A DNA stretch of 44,791 bases from Flavobacteriales bacterium (GTDB lineage Bacteria > Bacteroidota > Bacteroidia > Flavobacteriales > Flavobacteriaceae). The stretch lies in assembly GCA_011524915.1 (NCBI GenBank), contig WTJH01000013.1, positions 1-44,791 of the forward strand, given 5' to 3'. Below, piece by piece: positions 35,521 to 44,791 of the stretch (its first letter is position 1; each line of letters begins with the position of its first letter). The notes under the pieces were generated by a model. That model saw nothing but the letters and a program-made list of their open reading frames with translations. It ran no database searches and was not told the origin of the DNA. The position numbers and the translations under genes were made by a program.

Positions 35521-35610
35521 TTTTTTAATCATTATTTCCAATAATTTAAATCTGATGAATTTCATTATGAATACAACAAAAGAAAGCTATATTTAAAAAA
35601 ATATTGTGAA

Positions 35611-36519
35611 TTGGAACAGCCTCCCTTGCTCCGCATTTCGAATCTTTCGCGTTCATATTCAGACAAACAGGTGCTTAAAAACATCCATCTGGAACTATCT
35701 CCAGGTGAGATCGTTGGGTTTTTAGGGCCCAACGGTGCTGGGAAAACAACACTTATGAAAATTTTATCGGGATACGATAGTCAATGGAAGGGTGATGTAT
35801 TCTTGAACGGGCTAGATTTAGAAACCCATAGAAAGGCTATACAGGCACAAATTGGATATCTCCCCGAACACAATCCTTTGTATTTAGATTGGTATGTCAT
35901 GGAATATCTCAGGTTTATTGCTGACCTGAATAGTATCAAACATCCATCTTTAGATGCAATTATCCATCAAACGGGCTTACAAGACTACAGTGGATCAAAA
36001 ATAAGGACCCTCTCCAAGGGATATCGACAACGCCTGGGGATAGCCGCAGCCTTAGTAAACGATCCCAGTTTTCTTATTTTAGACGAACCCACCACAGGTC
36101 TAGATCCCAATCAGTTGGTAGAAATTCGAAAACTCATTCGAGAATTGGGGAGCTCCAAAACTATTTTATTGTCCACCCATATCCTTCAAGAAGTGGATGC
36201 CCTTTGCGACCGTGTAGTGGTGCTTCATCAAGGAGAAATTGTCATGGACGATTCTATGGAAAATCTCCGAAAACAAGAAACTCAAATTATTGAAGTGGCT
36301 TTTGACTATCGAGTAGAAACGGTTGCCCTATCCCAAATTCAGGGGGTAAAATCGGTTAAAAACACCTTCGATTTTGAATACGAAATAGAAGCGGACAGCC
36401 CTTTGGATCTCAGACCTATACTTTTTGATTTTTCCCATGACAATGGTCTAAAAATCTTAAAGCTTCAAAGAAAAAGTCAGCGGCTGGAACAACTCTTCGA
36501 ACGCCTGACTCAAGATTAA
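35611..36519 (+). CDS. gldA: GldA-like ABC transporter ATP-binding protein
   Basis: The ATP-binding subunit of an ABC-2-type transporter, most like GldA of the flavobacterial gliding-associated transporter. The 302-aa protein has Walker A GPNGAGKT (39-46), the signature LSKGYRQR (134-141), and Walker B FLILDEPTTGLDP with PNQLVEIRKLI behind it. LYLDWYVMEYL after the Q-loop is GldA-like, and the C-terminal domain is about 80 residues. The start is TTG at 35611. GldF and GldG partners are not adjacent, so the symbol rests on similarity only. Its stop overlaps the end of metF by four bases, convergently. A weak TATATTTA box lies about 16 bases upstream. Confidence 0.8.
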   Translation: MEQPPLLRISNLSRSYSDKQVLKNIHLELSPGEIVGFLGPNGAGKTTLMKILSGYDSQWKGDVFLNGLDLETHRKAIQAQIGYLPEHNPLYLDWYVMEYLRFIADLNSIKHPSLDAIIHQTGLQDYSGSKIRTLSKGYRQRLGIAAALVNDPSFLILDEPTTGLDPNQLVEIRKLIRELGSSKTILLSTHILQEVDALCDRVVVLHQGEIVMDDSMENLRKQETQIIEVAFDYRVETVALSQIQGVKSVKNTFDFEYEIEADSPLDLRPILFDFSHDNGLKILKLQRKSQRLEQLFERLTQD

Positions 36520-37472
36520 AATACAGCTGTAGCGATTTTTTGAATATTATCGGCCTTCCCCATAGAATAGTAGTGTAAAAAAGGAACACCAGCGGCTTTG
36601 AGTTCTTTGCTTTGTTCAATACACCAATCGATCCCTACTTGACGTACTTCTTTATTGTCTTTACAACTGATGATTTCTTTGACTAAAGTATCGGGAAGAT
36701 CCACATGAAAACGATGTGGAAGTAAACTCAGATGCCTTTTGATGGAAATGGGTTTTAAGCCTGGAATGACGGGCACATGAATTCCCGCCTTTTTGCAGGC
36801 CTCAACAAAATCAAAATATTTCTGATTGTCAAAAAACATTTGTGTAATAACATATTCGGCTCCCGCTTCTACTTTCTTTTTTAAGAAATGAATATCCGAT
36901 TCTAAACTGGGAGCTTCCATATGCTTTTCGGGATAGCCAGAAACGCCTATACAGAAGTCTGTAGCAGCCGAATTTTGTAAGGCCTCATCTAGATAGATTC
37001 CCTTATTGAGGTCAGATATCTGCTCTACCAATTCTGTAGCGTAAGCATTTCCTCCCTTGTTGGGGGTAAAATAGGTCTCTGATTTCACAGCATCTCCTCT
37101 AAGAGCCACAACATTATCGATCTGTAAAAAGTCTAAATCAATTAAAAAGTTTTCTGTGTCTTCTCGGGTAAAGCCTCCACAAAGTACATGTGGGACCGCA
37201 TCGACTTGATATTTATTTTGAATGGCAGCACAGATCCCCACCGTCCCGGGACGTTTCCGAATCACCTGTTTTTCTAAGAGTCCGTTGGGAAGTTCTTTAT
37301 AGTTATACTCTTCCCGATGATAGGTCACATCCACAAATGGAGGCTTAAACTCCATTAACTGATCCATTTCATCAAAGAGTGTATTGATGCTTTGACCTTT
37401 GAGCGGTGGGAGAATTTCAAAGGTAAATTGTGTTTGGTCTTTGGCTTGCTTAAGGTGTTCGGTTACTTTCAT
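36516..37472 (-). CDS. metF: 5,10-Methylenetetrahydrofolate reductase
   Basis: A FAD enzyme that reduces methylene-THF to methyl-THF, the methyl donor for MetH. The 318-aa product has FEILPPLKG at residues 18-26 with the active-site Glu, NVVALRGD near 137-144, and [17 protein letters not shown] near 212-228. It is the last gene of the methionine operon. Its ATG overlaps the metH C-terminal gene stop as ATGA, so the methyl donor and acceptor enzymes are coupled. Confidence 0.96.
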   Translation of the reverse strand: MKVTEHLKQAKDQTQFTFEILPPLKGQSINTLFDEMDQLMEFKPPFVDVTYHREEYNYKELPNGLLEKQVIRKRPGTVGICAAIQNKYQVDAVPHVLCGGFTREDTENFLIDLDFLQIDNVVALRGDAVKSETYFTPNKGGNAYATELVEQISDLNKGIYLDEALQNSAATDFCIGVSGYPEKHMEAPSLESDIHFLKKKVEAGAEYVITQMFFDNQKYFDFVEACKKAGIHVPVIPGLKPISIKRHLSLLPHRFHVDLPDTLVKEIISCKDNKEVRQVGIDWCIEQSKELKAAGVPFLHYYSMGKADNIQKIATAVF

Positions 37473-40153
37473 GAGTCATTTAAATTTGGGCTTAACCATT
37501 TCCGCCCTTCTTCTTCACTTATATTTCTTCGCTTACAATAATCTTTTAATTGATCGGGAGTAATTTTTCCCAACCCAAAATAATGTGCTTCCGGGTGTCC
37601 AAAATAATAGCCCGAAACTGAGGCTGCAGGCCACATGGCTAAGGTTTCCGTTAGTTTTACATCGATCTGCTGCTCCACTTCCAAGAGTTCCCATATCCCT
37701 TTCTTTTCCAGATGATCTGGACAGGCTGGATATCCAGGAGCTGGTCGTATCCCTTTATAGGCTTCTTGGATTAATGCTTCATTGGACAATTCCTCTCCAA
37801 GAGCATATCCCCATGCCTCGGTTCTTACATATTGATGTAGATACTCTGCAAAAGCTTCGGCAAAACGATCGGCTAAAGCTTTGATCATGATGGCACTATA
37901 GTCATCGTTTGCCGCTTCATAAGCCGCTGCTTTTTCCGCTGTTCCAAAGCCCGCGGTAACACAGAAAAAACCTAAATAATCTTTAATCTGGGTGTGTTTG
38001 GGAGCAACAAAATCAGCTAATGCCTTATAAGGAAGTGTTTCTCTTCTTTGTAGCTGCTGCCTTAAGGTGAGGCATCTATGAATGATTTCGGACCTACTGT
38101 CATTTGCATAAATTTCTATATCATCCCCTTGGGCATTGGCTGGATAAATTCCAAACCGTGCTTTTGCAACCAACCATTTTTCTTGAATTAACTGCTGGAG
38201 CATCTGCTGGGCATCTGCAAACAAACTTTTGGCTTGTTCACCCACTACTGCATCGTCTAGAATTTGTGGGTATTTCCCGTGTAAATCCCAAGACCGAAAA
38301 AATGGCGTCCAGTCAAAATAGGGCAATAAACGTTCCAGTGGGAAGTCATCCCAGGTTTGAGGACCTAATTGCTGCGGAGTTACAGGGATATGAGTAGACC
38401 AATCGAAAGACCAAGGACGGGAACGCGCTTCCTCTAAAGAGGCGTAAACCTTTTCTGTGGTACGTTCAAGAAACTTGTCGCGGTACAATGTATACTCTTC
38501 TGTAATTCCTTGAGTATACGTTTCAGCAGTTTCTGAATTCATCAATTGACTGACCACTCCAACGGCTCGTGAAGCATCATTGACATGAATTACGGGAAAG
38601 TCTGCCTCCGGAGCAATTTTAACCGCAGTATGTGCTTTGGAAGTCGTAGCTCCTCCAATCAATAGTGGTATTTGTAGGTTTTTTCGCTTCAGTGCTTGTG
38701 TTAGATATACCATTTCGTCTAAAGAAGGGGTTATCAACCCCGACAACCCAATGGCATCGACTTGATGTTCTAAAGCTTCTTCAATAATTTTTTCAGGAGG
38801 GACCATTACTCCTAAATCAATGATCTCGTAATTATTACATGCCAATACCACACTGACAATATTTTTACCAATATCGTGCACATCTCCTTTTACGGTGGCC
38901 ATCAATACTTTGCCAGCCGCTTGGACTCCTTCTTCTTTTTCCTCTTCAATATAAGGCTGTAAATAGGCTACCGCTTTTTTCATTACACGTGCCGACTTGA
39001 CCACCTGAGGTAAAAACATTTTCCCCTCTCCAAATAAATCTCCAACGATATTCATTCCGTTCATCAATTGACCTTCGATCACTTCTATGGGTCGAGTGGA
39101 TAACAGACGTGCCTCTTCGACATCTTCGATTATAAACTGATCGATACCCTTGATTAAACTGTGTGTAATTCGATCTTGTAGGGGTTGGTCTCTCCAGACA
39201 TTTTGTTCGGCTTGAACATTTCTTTTATCTCCTCTTACCGATTCGGCAAAGTCTAATAAACGCTCGGTGGCATCGGCTCGTCGATCCAACAAAACGTCTT
39301 CGACATAGGTTTTTAAATCCTCTGGAATCTCGTCGTAAACTTCCAATAGTGTAGGGTTGACAATTCCCATAGTCATTCCATGCTGGATTCCATGATACAG
39401 AAAAGCTGCATGCATGGCTTCCCGAACACGGTTATTCCCTCGAAATGAAAAAGAAACATTACTGACTCCTCCACTCACATGTGCATGAGGTAAGTTTTCT
39501 CGAATCCATTGGGTTGCTAAAAAGAAATCCAGGGCATTGGTGCGGTGCTCTTCCATTCCTGTGGCCACAGGAAAAACATTGGGATCAAAAATAATGTCCT
39601 GCGGTGGAAAATGAACTTTTTGGGTTAGGAGCTCATAAGACCGTTTACAGATCTCGATCCGTCGCTCTAGAGTATCGGCTTGTCCATCTTCGTCAAAGGC
39701 CATTACAACAACGGCAGCACCATAGTTTCGTATTTTTTGAGCGTGAGATAAAAACTCTGCTTCTCCTTCTTTTAGACTGATAGAATTGACAATGCATTTG
39801 CCTTGAACAACTTTTAAACCAGCCTCAATGATATCCCATTTGGAACTGTCAATCATGATAGGTACCCGAGCAATATCGGGTTCAGCAGCGATAAGGTTTA
39901 GAAATGTTGTCATGGCCTTTTTCCCATCGATCATTCCTTCATCCATGTTGATGTCGATGATTTGGGCTCCCCCTTCTACTTGATCGCGTGCCACTTCTAA
40001 AGCCTCGGTATAATTGGCTTCTTGAATCAAGCGTAAAAATTTACGAGAACCGGTTACATTGGTACGCTCTCCAATATTTACAAAATTGGTCTCTGGTGTA
40101 ATAACCAGAGGCTCAAGGCCTGATAGCTGTAAAAAGGTTTGTTGATCAGGCAT
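37469..40153 (-). CDS. metH: Cobalamin-dependent methionine synthase, folate/B12/activation part
   Basis: Carries the methyl-THF-to-cobalamin half of the reaction. The 894-aa protein contains a pterin-binding barrel (about residues 20-290, [14 protein letters not shown]), a B12 cap helix domain (about 320-405), a B12-binding domain with GDVHDIG (423-429, cobalt ligand H426), and a C-terminal SAM reactivation domain with [12 protein letters not shown] near residue 826. The N-terminal homocysteine domain of standard MetH is missing and is encoded by the preceding gene; the two overlap by one base (TAATG). Confidence 0.95.
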   Translation of the reverse strand: MPDQQTFLQLSGLEPLVITPETNFVNIGERTNVTGSRKFLRLIQEANYTEALEVARDQVEGGAQIIDINMDEGMIDGKKAMTTFLNLIAAEPDIARVPIMIDSSKWDIIEAGLKVVQGKCIVNSISLKEGEAEFLSHAQKIRNYGAAVVVMAFDEDGQADTLERRIEICKRSYELLTQKVHFPPQDIIFDPNVFPVATGMEEHRTNALDFFLATQWIRENLPHAHVSGGVSNVSFSFRGNNRVREAMHAAFLYHGIQHGMTMGIVNPTLLEVYDEIPEDLKTYVEDVLLDRRADATERLLDFAESVRGDKRNVQAEQNVWRDQPLQDRITHSLIKGIDQFIIEDVEEARLLSTRPIEVIEGQLMNGMNIVGDLFGEGKMFLPQVVKSARVMKKAVAYLQPYIEEEKEEGVQAAGKVLMATVKGDVHDIGKNIVSVVLACNNYEIIDLGVMVPPEKIIEEALEHQVDAIGLSGLITPSLDEMVYLTQALKRKNLQIPLLIGGATTSKAHTAVKIAPEADFPVIHVNDASRAVGVVSQLMNSETAETYTQGITEEYTLYRDKFLERTTEKVYASLEEARSRPWSFDWSTHIPVTPQQLGPQTWDDFPLERLLPYFDWTPFFRSWDLHGKYPQILDDAVVGEQAKSLFADAQQMLQQLIQEKWLVAKARFGIYPANAQGDDIEIYANDSRSEIIHRCLTLRQQLQRRETLPYKALADFVAPKHTQIKDYLGFFCVTAGFGTAEKAAAYEAANDDYSAIMIKALADRFAEAFAEYLHQYVRTEAWGYALGEELSNEALIQEAYKGIRPAPGYPACPDHLEKKGIWELLEVEQQIDVKLTETLAMWPAASVSGYYFGHPEAHYFGLGKITPDQLKDYCKRRNISEEEGRKWLSPNLNDS

Positions 40154-41151
40154 TATACATTGGATTTAAATTTTCGAGGGCTGTATTTTTCTGCCAAAAG
40201 AGCAATCTGACGAATATGCTCCGGAGTAGTACCACAACAACCGCCGATAATATTGACTAAGCTGTCTTTTAGGTAGGGCTCAATTAAATCTCTCATTTCA
40301 TCAGCAGTCTGGTCATAGGCTCCAAAAGCATTGGGTAGCCCAGCATTGGGATGAGCCGAAATAAAATGTGGACAAAAATCAGATAAACGCTGTACATAGC
40401 CATATAGTTGATCGGCTCCTAAGGCACAGTTAAGCCCCATACTTAAGATAGAAGCATGACTTAGAGAAATGGCAAAAGCTTCTACCGTTTGTCCCGAAAG
40501 TGTCCTTCCACTAGCATCCGTAATGGTTCCACTAATCATAATTGGAATTTCAAGACCACGCTCCTCAAGTAGGCTATCAATAGCATATATGGCCGCCTTG
40601 GCGTTCAGCGTGTCAAAAATGGTTTCAACCAGAAAAATATCAACCCCACCTTCTAAGAGCCCAATGGCTTGTTCTCGATAGGCCTGTACCAGAGCATCGA
40701 AATCAATGGCTCGATATCCCGGATCGTTAACATCTGGAGACATACTGGCTGTTTTGTTAGTGGGGCCAATGGATCCCGCTACAAATCGAGGTTTAGAAGG
40801 GTCTTTGAGAGTAAAAGCTTCAGCCGCCTCTTTAGCGATTTTGGCCGAAGCAAAATTTAACTCATAAACCAAGTCTTCCATTTCGTAATCCGCCATTCCA
40901 ATGGAGGTAGAAGAAAAGGTATTGGTTTCTAAAATATCGGCTCCCGCTTCTAAATACTTCTCATGAATTTCACGTATGGCTTGAGGTTGGGTGATAGACA
41001 ATAAATCGTTATTCCCCTTTAAAGGACAGCTGTGTTGACGAAAACGCTCTCCCTGGAAGTCTTCTTCTTCAAAGCCATAGGCTTGAATCATCGTCCCCAT
41101 GGCCCCATCTAAGACCAATATCCTTTCCCGAAGTACTTCTTGAATGTGCAT
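40153..41151 (-). CDS. metH: Methionine synthase, homocysteine-binding part
   Basis: A homocysteine S-methyltransferase barrel corresponding to the N-terminal module of MetH. The 332-aa product starts with [18 protein letters not shown]. Its zinc ligands are C242 (MGLNCALG) and C305/C306 ([10 protein letters not shown]). Being immediately upstream of the other MetH half, with a TAATG overlap, implies 1:1 production and assembly into a two-chain enzyme. This split arrangement occurs in Bacteroidota. Confidence 0.94.
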   Translation of the reverse strand: MHIQEVLRERILVLDGAMGTMIQAYGFEEEDFQGERFRQHSCPLKGNNDLLSITQPQAIREIHEKYLEAGADILETNTFSSTSIGMADYEMEDLVYELNFASAKIAKEAAEAFTLKDPSKPRFVAGSIGPTNKTASMSPDVNDPGYRAIDFDALVQAYREQAIGLLEGGVDIFLVETIFDTLNAKAAIYAIDSLLEERGLEIPIMISGTITDASGRTLSGQTVEAFAISLSHASILSMGLNCALGADQLYGYVQRLSDFCPHFISAHPNAGLPNAFGAYDQTADEMRDLIEPYLKDSLVNIIGGCCGTTPEHIRQIALLAEKYSPRKFKSNV

Positions 41152-41164
41152 TTGACAGTTTCGA

Positions 41165-42334
41165 TTAAAATTGGAGCGCTTGTGTTATGTCGGCTTCGAT
41201 ATCAGTAGGATGTTCCAGTCCCACAGAAAGACGTATCATACCATCTGTTATACCAACCGCCAAACGATCGGTTTCCGAAAGTTTACTGTGCGTAGTCGAA
41301 GCTGGATGTGTGATGATGGTCCTAGAATCTCCAAGATTAGAAGACAAAGAACACATCTGGATAGCATTGATAAAGGAACGCCCTGCTTCTAAACCACCCT
41401 TGAGTTCAAAGGATATAATATTCCCTCCTTGGGTCATTTGTTTTCGAGCAAGAGCATATTGAGGATGAGACTTTAAAAATGGATATTTCACCCAGTTGAT
41501 TTTGGGATGCGTTTCCAAAAACTCAGCTATTTGCAAGGCGCTGGCACAATGTCGATCCACACGGATCGCTAGTGTTTCTAAGCTTTTAGAAAGTACCCAA
41601 GCATTAAAAGGAGAAAGACTATTCCCAGTATTTCGGGTAAACAAATAAATCTCCCGTATCAGATCGGCTTGCCCAACCGTTACTCCCCCTAAGACTCGAC
41701 CTTGCCCATCCATCAATTTCGTGGCAGAATGAATGACCAAATGTGCTCCAAAATCGATAGGGTTTTGGAGATAAGGGGTAGCAAAGCAGTTATCTATGAC
41801 CAAAATAAGATTATGCTTTTGAGCCAAAGCGCCCAACATTTCTAAATCGAGGATATCCACCCCAGGATTTGTTGGAGTTTCGGCATAGATCATTTTAGTA
41901 TTCGGTTGAATTAAAGACTCAGCTGTCTCGGGTGCATCAACAGAAAAATAAGATGTTTCTATCTGCCATTTGGGTAAGTATTTAGTAAACAAGGTATGTG
42001 TAGAACCAAATACGGAACGAGCAGAAACGATATGGTCACCACTATTTAACAGGGCTGCAAAAGTGGAAAAAACAGCACCCATTCCCGTAGAGAAAGCAAC
42101 GCCGCTTTCGGCTTTTTCCATAGCACAAACCTTTTCCACAAACTCGGTAGTGTTGGGATTGGTAAAGCGACTATAAATGTTACGCTCTTTTTCCTCTGAA
42201 AAAGAAGCACGCATATCTTCGGCATCTTCAAATACAAAACTTGATGTTAGATACATGGGAACCGCATGTTCTAAATATTGCGAACGTTCCAACTGATTCC
42301 GAATGGCTTGGGTTTCAAATTTTTGTTTTTTCAT
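41165..42334 (-). CDS. metZ: O-acylhomoserine sulfhydrylase, MetZ-like
   Basis: A Cys/Met-metabolism PLP enzyme. The 389-aa product has the PLP lysine K206 in HSATKLMDGQGRVLGG, a sequence especially like O-succinylhomoserine sulfhydrylases. YSRFTNPNT is near 54-62 and SLGDSRTIITHPASTTH near the C-terminus. With MetX upstream it probably condenses an O-acylhomoserine with sulfide to homocysteine. Cystathionine gamma-synthase or gamma-lyase activity is the alternative. It is located between osmC and the homocysteine-binding MetH gene. Confidence 0.88.
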   Translation of the reverse strand: MKKQKFETQAIRNQLERSQYLEHAVPMYLTSSFVFEDAEDMRASFSEEKERNIYSRFTNPNTTEFVEKVCAMEKAESGVAFSTGMGAVFSTFAALLNSGDHIVSARSVFGSTHTLFTKYLPKWQIETSYFSVDAPETAESLIQPNTKMIYAETPTNPGVDILDLEMLGALAQKHNLILVIDNCFATPYLQNPIDFGAHLVIHSATKLMDGQGRVLGGVTVGQADLIREIYLFTRNTGNSLSPFNAWVLSKSLETLAIRVDRHCASALQIAEFLETHPKINWVKYPFLKSHPQYALARKQMTQGGNIISFELKGGLEAGRSFINAIQMCSLSSNLGDSRTIITHPASTTHSKLSETDRLAVGITDGMIRLSVGLEHPTDIEADITQALQF

Positions 42335-42339
42335 CAGGA

Positions 42340-42774
42340 TTAGTTTTGGGGAATAATGGCTCCGTTGAGTTCAACAGTATATTTTATTTGTGCTGTAGGT
42401 TCCAGGGTTTTGGATACTGAGCAATATTTATCAAACGATAACTTCACCGCTCGGAGGGCTTTTTCGGGACTGCAATTCCCCTCTAAGCGGACAGCTACTT
42501 CTATGGTCTGAAATAGAGCGGGAACAGCACCTTCGGGCCGGAATCCTTCTACGTCCACTTGAATGTCGTCCAGTTCAATTTTTTGTTTTCGCAAAATGGC
42601 AACAATATCAATACTGCTACATCCTGCTAAGCCCATGAGTAATAATTCCATTGGGCTAATTCCTTTTACAGCTCCGGTGGTTTTACTTTTGTTGTCCAAC
42701 AAGACTCGGTGTCCGTTCGTATTGGCGACTTCAAATAAAAAGTCTTGATCCAGTCGTTCGAGTTGTACTTTCAT
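42340..42774 (-). CDS. OsmC-family protein inside the methionine operon
   Basis: A 144-aa OsmC/Ohr fold protein. It has the two conserved cysteines, C52 in LMGLAGCSSIDIV and C118 in FDKYCSVSKTL, expected to form a peroxidatic/resolving pair. A further cysteine is C101. The family reduces organic hydroperoxides or reacts with thiols. Spacing of five bases to both metX and metZ shows it is part of the operon. A role in protecting homocysteine/sulfide chemistry is plausible but inferred. Confidence 0.88.
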   Translation of the reverse strand: MKVQLERLDQDFLFEVANTNGHRVLLDNKSKTTGAVKGISPMELLLMGLAGCSSIDIVAILRKQKIELDDIQVDVEGFRPEGAVPALFQTIEVAVRLEGNCSPEKALRAVKLSFDKYCSVSKTLEPTAQIKYTVELNGAIIPQN

Positions 42775-42779
42775 GAGGA

Positions 42780-43739
42780 TTATTGTTTAAAAATGGGGGC
42801 TAAAATTTTATGGACTTGTTGAGATTCAATCAAAAAAGCATCATGCCCATGATCGGATTGAATTTCGTGGTATTGCACAGCAACACCCATACGCTTTAAT
42901 TCGTTTGCTGATTGTTGATCTTCCTCTGGAAAAAAGAATAAATCTGTATCTATAGCGATTAGGTGAAAACTTCCTTCTAGCCCAGTAAAACATGATTCAA
43001 ATGACTTCCCATCGCGTTCAATATCCAGAGTACAAAGCAAGTGGTTCATACATTTATAGGCGTCTAAAAGGAAACGTTCCTTTATCCGGGTTCCATGATG
43101 ATCCAACCAGGATTCAATATTGAATTTTTGTTTTTCCAAATTGAATGATCTTTTAAAACGCGACTTAAAAGATCTGGGATGCCTGTAGGTAATCATCGCA
43201 TTAATACGCGCTAAAAACAAAGGATCATCACTGTTTTCAAGTATGTTTTTTTGGAGATACGTATGGGCTAAGAGCCAATCTGTAGCCTTCCAATCTGCAG
43301 CAATAGGAATCCAATGTTGAGCAAGGTCTGGCCTTTGTGCGGCTAATTCCCATACCAAACCACCACCGATTGAACCTCCCACTACAGCAAATAAATTTTG
43401 AATGTTTAGACTTTTCAATCCCCAGAGCATCAGACGAGCAATATCACCTAGGTGGAAAGCTTCAGGAACTTCTAATAAATTTTGTTCCACTCCATTTCCT
43501 GGGATATTAAAGGCTAAGATGGTATAGTTTTCTGTATCAATAGCTCGGTGAGGCCCTACTACATCGTTCCACCATCCACCAGCACCGCAAATTTGTGCAT
43601 TTCCCGTAAGAGAATGCAAAATCAGAACAATTGGAGCTTCCCCTAAAGGCAAACCAAACGTCTGATACTGCAATGACAATGCTGTAAAAGCCTGACCACT
43701 ACTAGTTACAAAATTCGGATGTTGAAGATTATGAATCAA
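42780..43739 (-). CDS. metX: Homoserine O-acyltransferase, MetX type
   Basis: An alpha/beta-hydrolase acyltransferase activating homoserine. The 319-aa protein is shorter than many MetX proteins (roughly 350-380). The nucleophile is S123 in GGSIGGGLVWE; the acid is probably D264 or D266 in IDTDLFFFPEED, and the base is H299 in DHGHDAFLIE. The cap region is reduced. Acetyl- versus succinyl-CoA use cannot be told from motifs; the MetZ-like neighbour is compatible with either. It is six bases after metK. Confidence 0.87.
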   Translation of the reverse strand: MIHNLQHPNFVTSSGQAFTALSLQYQTFGLPLGEAPIVLILHSLTGNAQICGAGGWWNDVVGPHRAIDTENYTILAFNIPGNGVEQNLLEVPEAFHLGDIARLMLWGLKSLNIQNLFAVVGGSIGGGLVWELAAQRPDLAQHWIPIAADWKATDWLLAHTYLQKNILENSDDPLFLARINAMITYRHPRSFKSRFKRSFNLEKQKFNIESWLDHHGTRIKERFLLDAYKCMNHLLCTLDIERDGKSFESCFTGLEGSFHLIAIDTDLFFFPEEDQQSANELKRMGVAVQYHEIQSDHGHDAFLIESQQVHKILAPIFKQ

Positions 43740-43745
43740 AATGGA

Positions 43746-44791
43746 TTAAATATTAAAGGCTTTTTTAAGTGCTTCTAACTGATCTAACTTTTCCCAAGTA
43801 AATAATTCTACTTCAAGAGAAACTTTTCCATTGTATGGAGACTCAAATGTTTTTGTTAACACTTGTGGAGTTCTACCCATATGCCCATAGGCTGCAGTTT
43901 CGGTATAGATGGGTTTGCGCAATTGCAAACGTTGTTCGATCCCATAAGGACTTAAATCGAATAGTTTTTGGAGTTTTGCAGCGATCTCGGCATCGTTAAG
44001 GTCAACTTTAGATTGTCCGTAGGTATTGACAAATATGGATGTCGGCTGAGCCACACCAATAGCATAACTCAATTGAACAAGCGCTTCATCCGTTACTCCA
44101 GCAGCGACTAAATTTTTAGCGATATGACGGGCGGCATAAGCAGCACTACGATCCACTTTACTGGGGTCCTTTCCACTGAATGCACCTCCACCGTGACCTC
44201 CATAGCCTCCGTAGGTATCTACGATAATTTTTCGTCCGGTAAGACCTGTGTCTCCGTGTGGGCCACCAATGACAAACTTTCCAGTGGGGTTGATGTGATA
44301 AGTAATGTTGTCTTGGAAGAGCGCTTGAGTACTTTCGGGTAATTTTCCAATTACTCTAGGCATAAGAATATTTATCAAATCTGCTTTAATCTTCAGCAAC
44401 ATTTGAGCTTCGTCAGCATCAAAAGGATCGTGTTGTGTAGAAATAACAATGGTATCTACCCGCAAAGGTTTTTGGTCGTCTCCATATTCTATCGTTACTT
44501 GAGCTTTAGCATCGGGGCGGAGGTAGGGAATCTCATTTTTTTCTCGTCGAAGATCGGCGAGCTCCCTCAGTATCCGGTGAGATAAATCCAATGCCAAGGG
44601 CATATAATCCGGAGTCTCAACAGTGGCATAACCAAACATGATTCCTTGATCTCCCGCACCTTGTTCAGAGGGTTTCTCTCGATCGACACCCTGATTGATA
44701 TCTTGAGACTGCTCGTGTATCAATGAAATTACACCGCAAGAATCTCCACTAAATTGGTAAGCTCCTTCTGTATATCCAATGCGATTGATTG
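43746..44791 (-). CDS. metK: S-adenosylmethionine synthetase (5' end outside the window)
   Basis: Makes SAM from methionine and ATP. About 348 residues are visible; the frame runs open to the right edge. The visible part begins [19 protein letters not shown] upstream of [15 protein letters not shown]. About 70 N-terminal residues, including the HPDKV ATP-binding motif, are off-window. The [21 protein letters not shown] loop and the [19 protein letters not shown] motif are complete. The apparent TTG start at 44723 is internal and was rejected. It is the first visible gene of the methionine operon. Confidence 0.95.
   Translation of the reverse strand, partial: INRIGYTEGAYQFSGDSCGVISLIHEQSQDINQGVDREKPSEQGAGDQGIMFGYATVETPDYMPLALDLSHRILRELADLRREKNEIPYLRPDAKAQVTIEYGDDQKPLRVDTIVISTQHDPFDADEAQMLLKIKADLINILMPRVIGKLPESTQALFQDNITYHINPTGKFVIGGPHGDTGLTGRKIIVDTYGGYGGHGGGAFSGKDPSKVDRSAAYAARHIAKNLVAAGVTDEALVQLSYAIGVAQPTSIFVNTYGQSKVDLNDAEIAAKLQKLFDLSPYGIEQRLQLRKPIYTETAAYGHMGRTPQVLTKTFESPYNGKVSLEVELFTWEKLDQLEALKKAFNI

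Noticed and set aside
35588-35595. TATATTTA as a gldA promoter
   Set aside because: It lacks the final G and has no TTG-type -33 box at proper spacing; mentioned only in the gene entry.
44721-44723. TTG at this site as the metK start
   Set aside because: The frame continues with recognisable MetK sequence to the window edge; the gene is truncated, not short.
1-44791. Search for mobile elements, CRISPR repeats, toxin-antitoxin or defence genes
   Set aside because: None found by eye; every sizeable frame is a housekeeping or envelope gene, and intergenic gaps are short.

Overview
The window reads as a stretch of core chromosome from a gliding-type member of the Bacteroidota, most likely a marine Flavobacteriales. 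The evidence is the gene order birA / rsfS-ftsH-LUD-cdsA-psd, a six-subunit Na+-translocating NADH:quinone reductase, a type IX secretion plug-domain protein, a GldA-like ATPase, a split cobalamin-dependent methionine synthase, fused DAHP synthase/chorismate mutase, moderate-to-low GC, and TAnnTTTG-type promoter boxes. It is gene-dense: no gap exceeds 300 bases. I see no rRNA, tRNA, CRISPR array, insertion sequence or prophage.

Layout. 1-5.9 kb: pyrE, a TTG-started biotin ligase facing it, then rsfS-ftsH-LUD protein-cdsA-psd (ribosome silencing, membrane proteolysis, phospholipid synthesis). 5.9-10.4 kb: valS, a secreted DUF1573 protein and a secreted aspartyl protease with a PDZ domain. 10.5-14.1 kb: an aminotransferase with murB, then rsgA-dtd on the other strand. 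14.2-17.9 kb: gpmI, a thioredoxin-fold lipoprotein, map and a methyltransferase, all packed on the plus strand. 18.0-25.3 kb: nqrABCDEF on the minus strand, closed by a clear terminator, followed by a 121-aa protein and apbE, the FMN transferase that flavinylates Nqr subunits. 25.5-31.3 kb: T9SS plug protein, apaG, pruA, a small secreted protein, rsmG and an aspartate-type aminotransferase.

31.4-35.5 kb: the terminal aromatic amino acid operon pheA-aminotransferase-tyrA-DAHP synthase/chorismate mutase (minus strand). The region just upstream of pheA is the most interesting non-coding element here. It holds an 18-codon ORF rich in Tyr and Phe codons (MISKSTYYNSYFYFFALG), a competing antiterminator pairing, and a perfect intrinsic terminator ending eight bases before the pheA start: a textbook ribosome-mediated transcription attenuator. 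A TTTTG-N18-TACATTTG promoter places the RNA 5' end almost on the leader start codon.

35.6-44.8 kb: gldA-like ATPase, facing a tightly packed minus-strand methionine/SAM operon metK-metX-osmC-metZ-metH(N)-metH(C)-metF. metK is cut by the window edge, so the promoter and any SAM- or cobalamin-responsive leader of this operon lie outside.

All functional calls are by motif and family recognition from the sequence alone. No database search was run.
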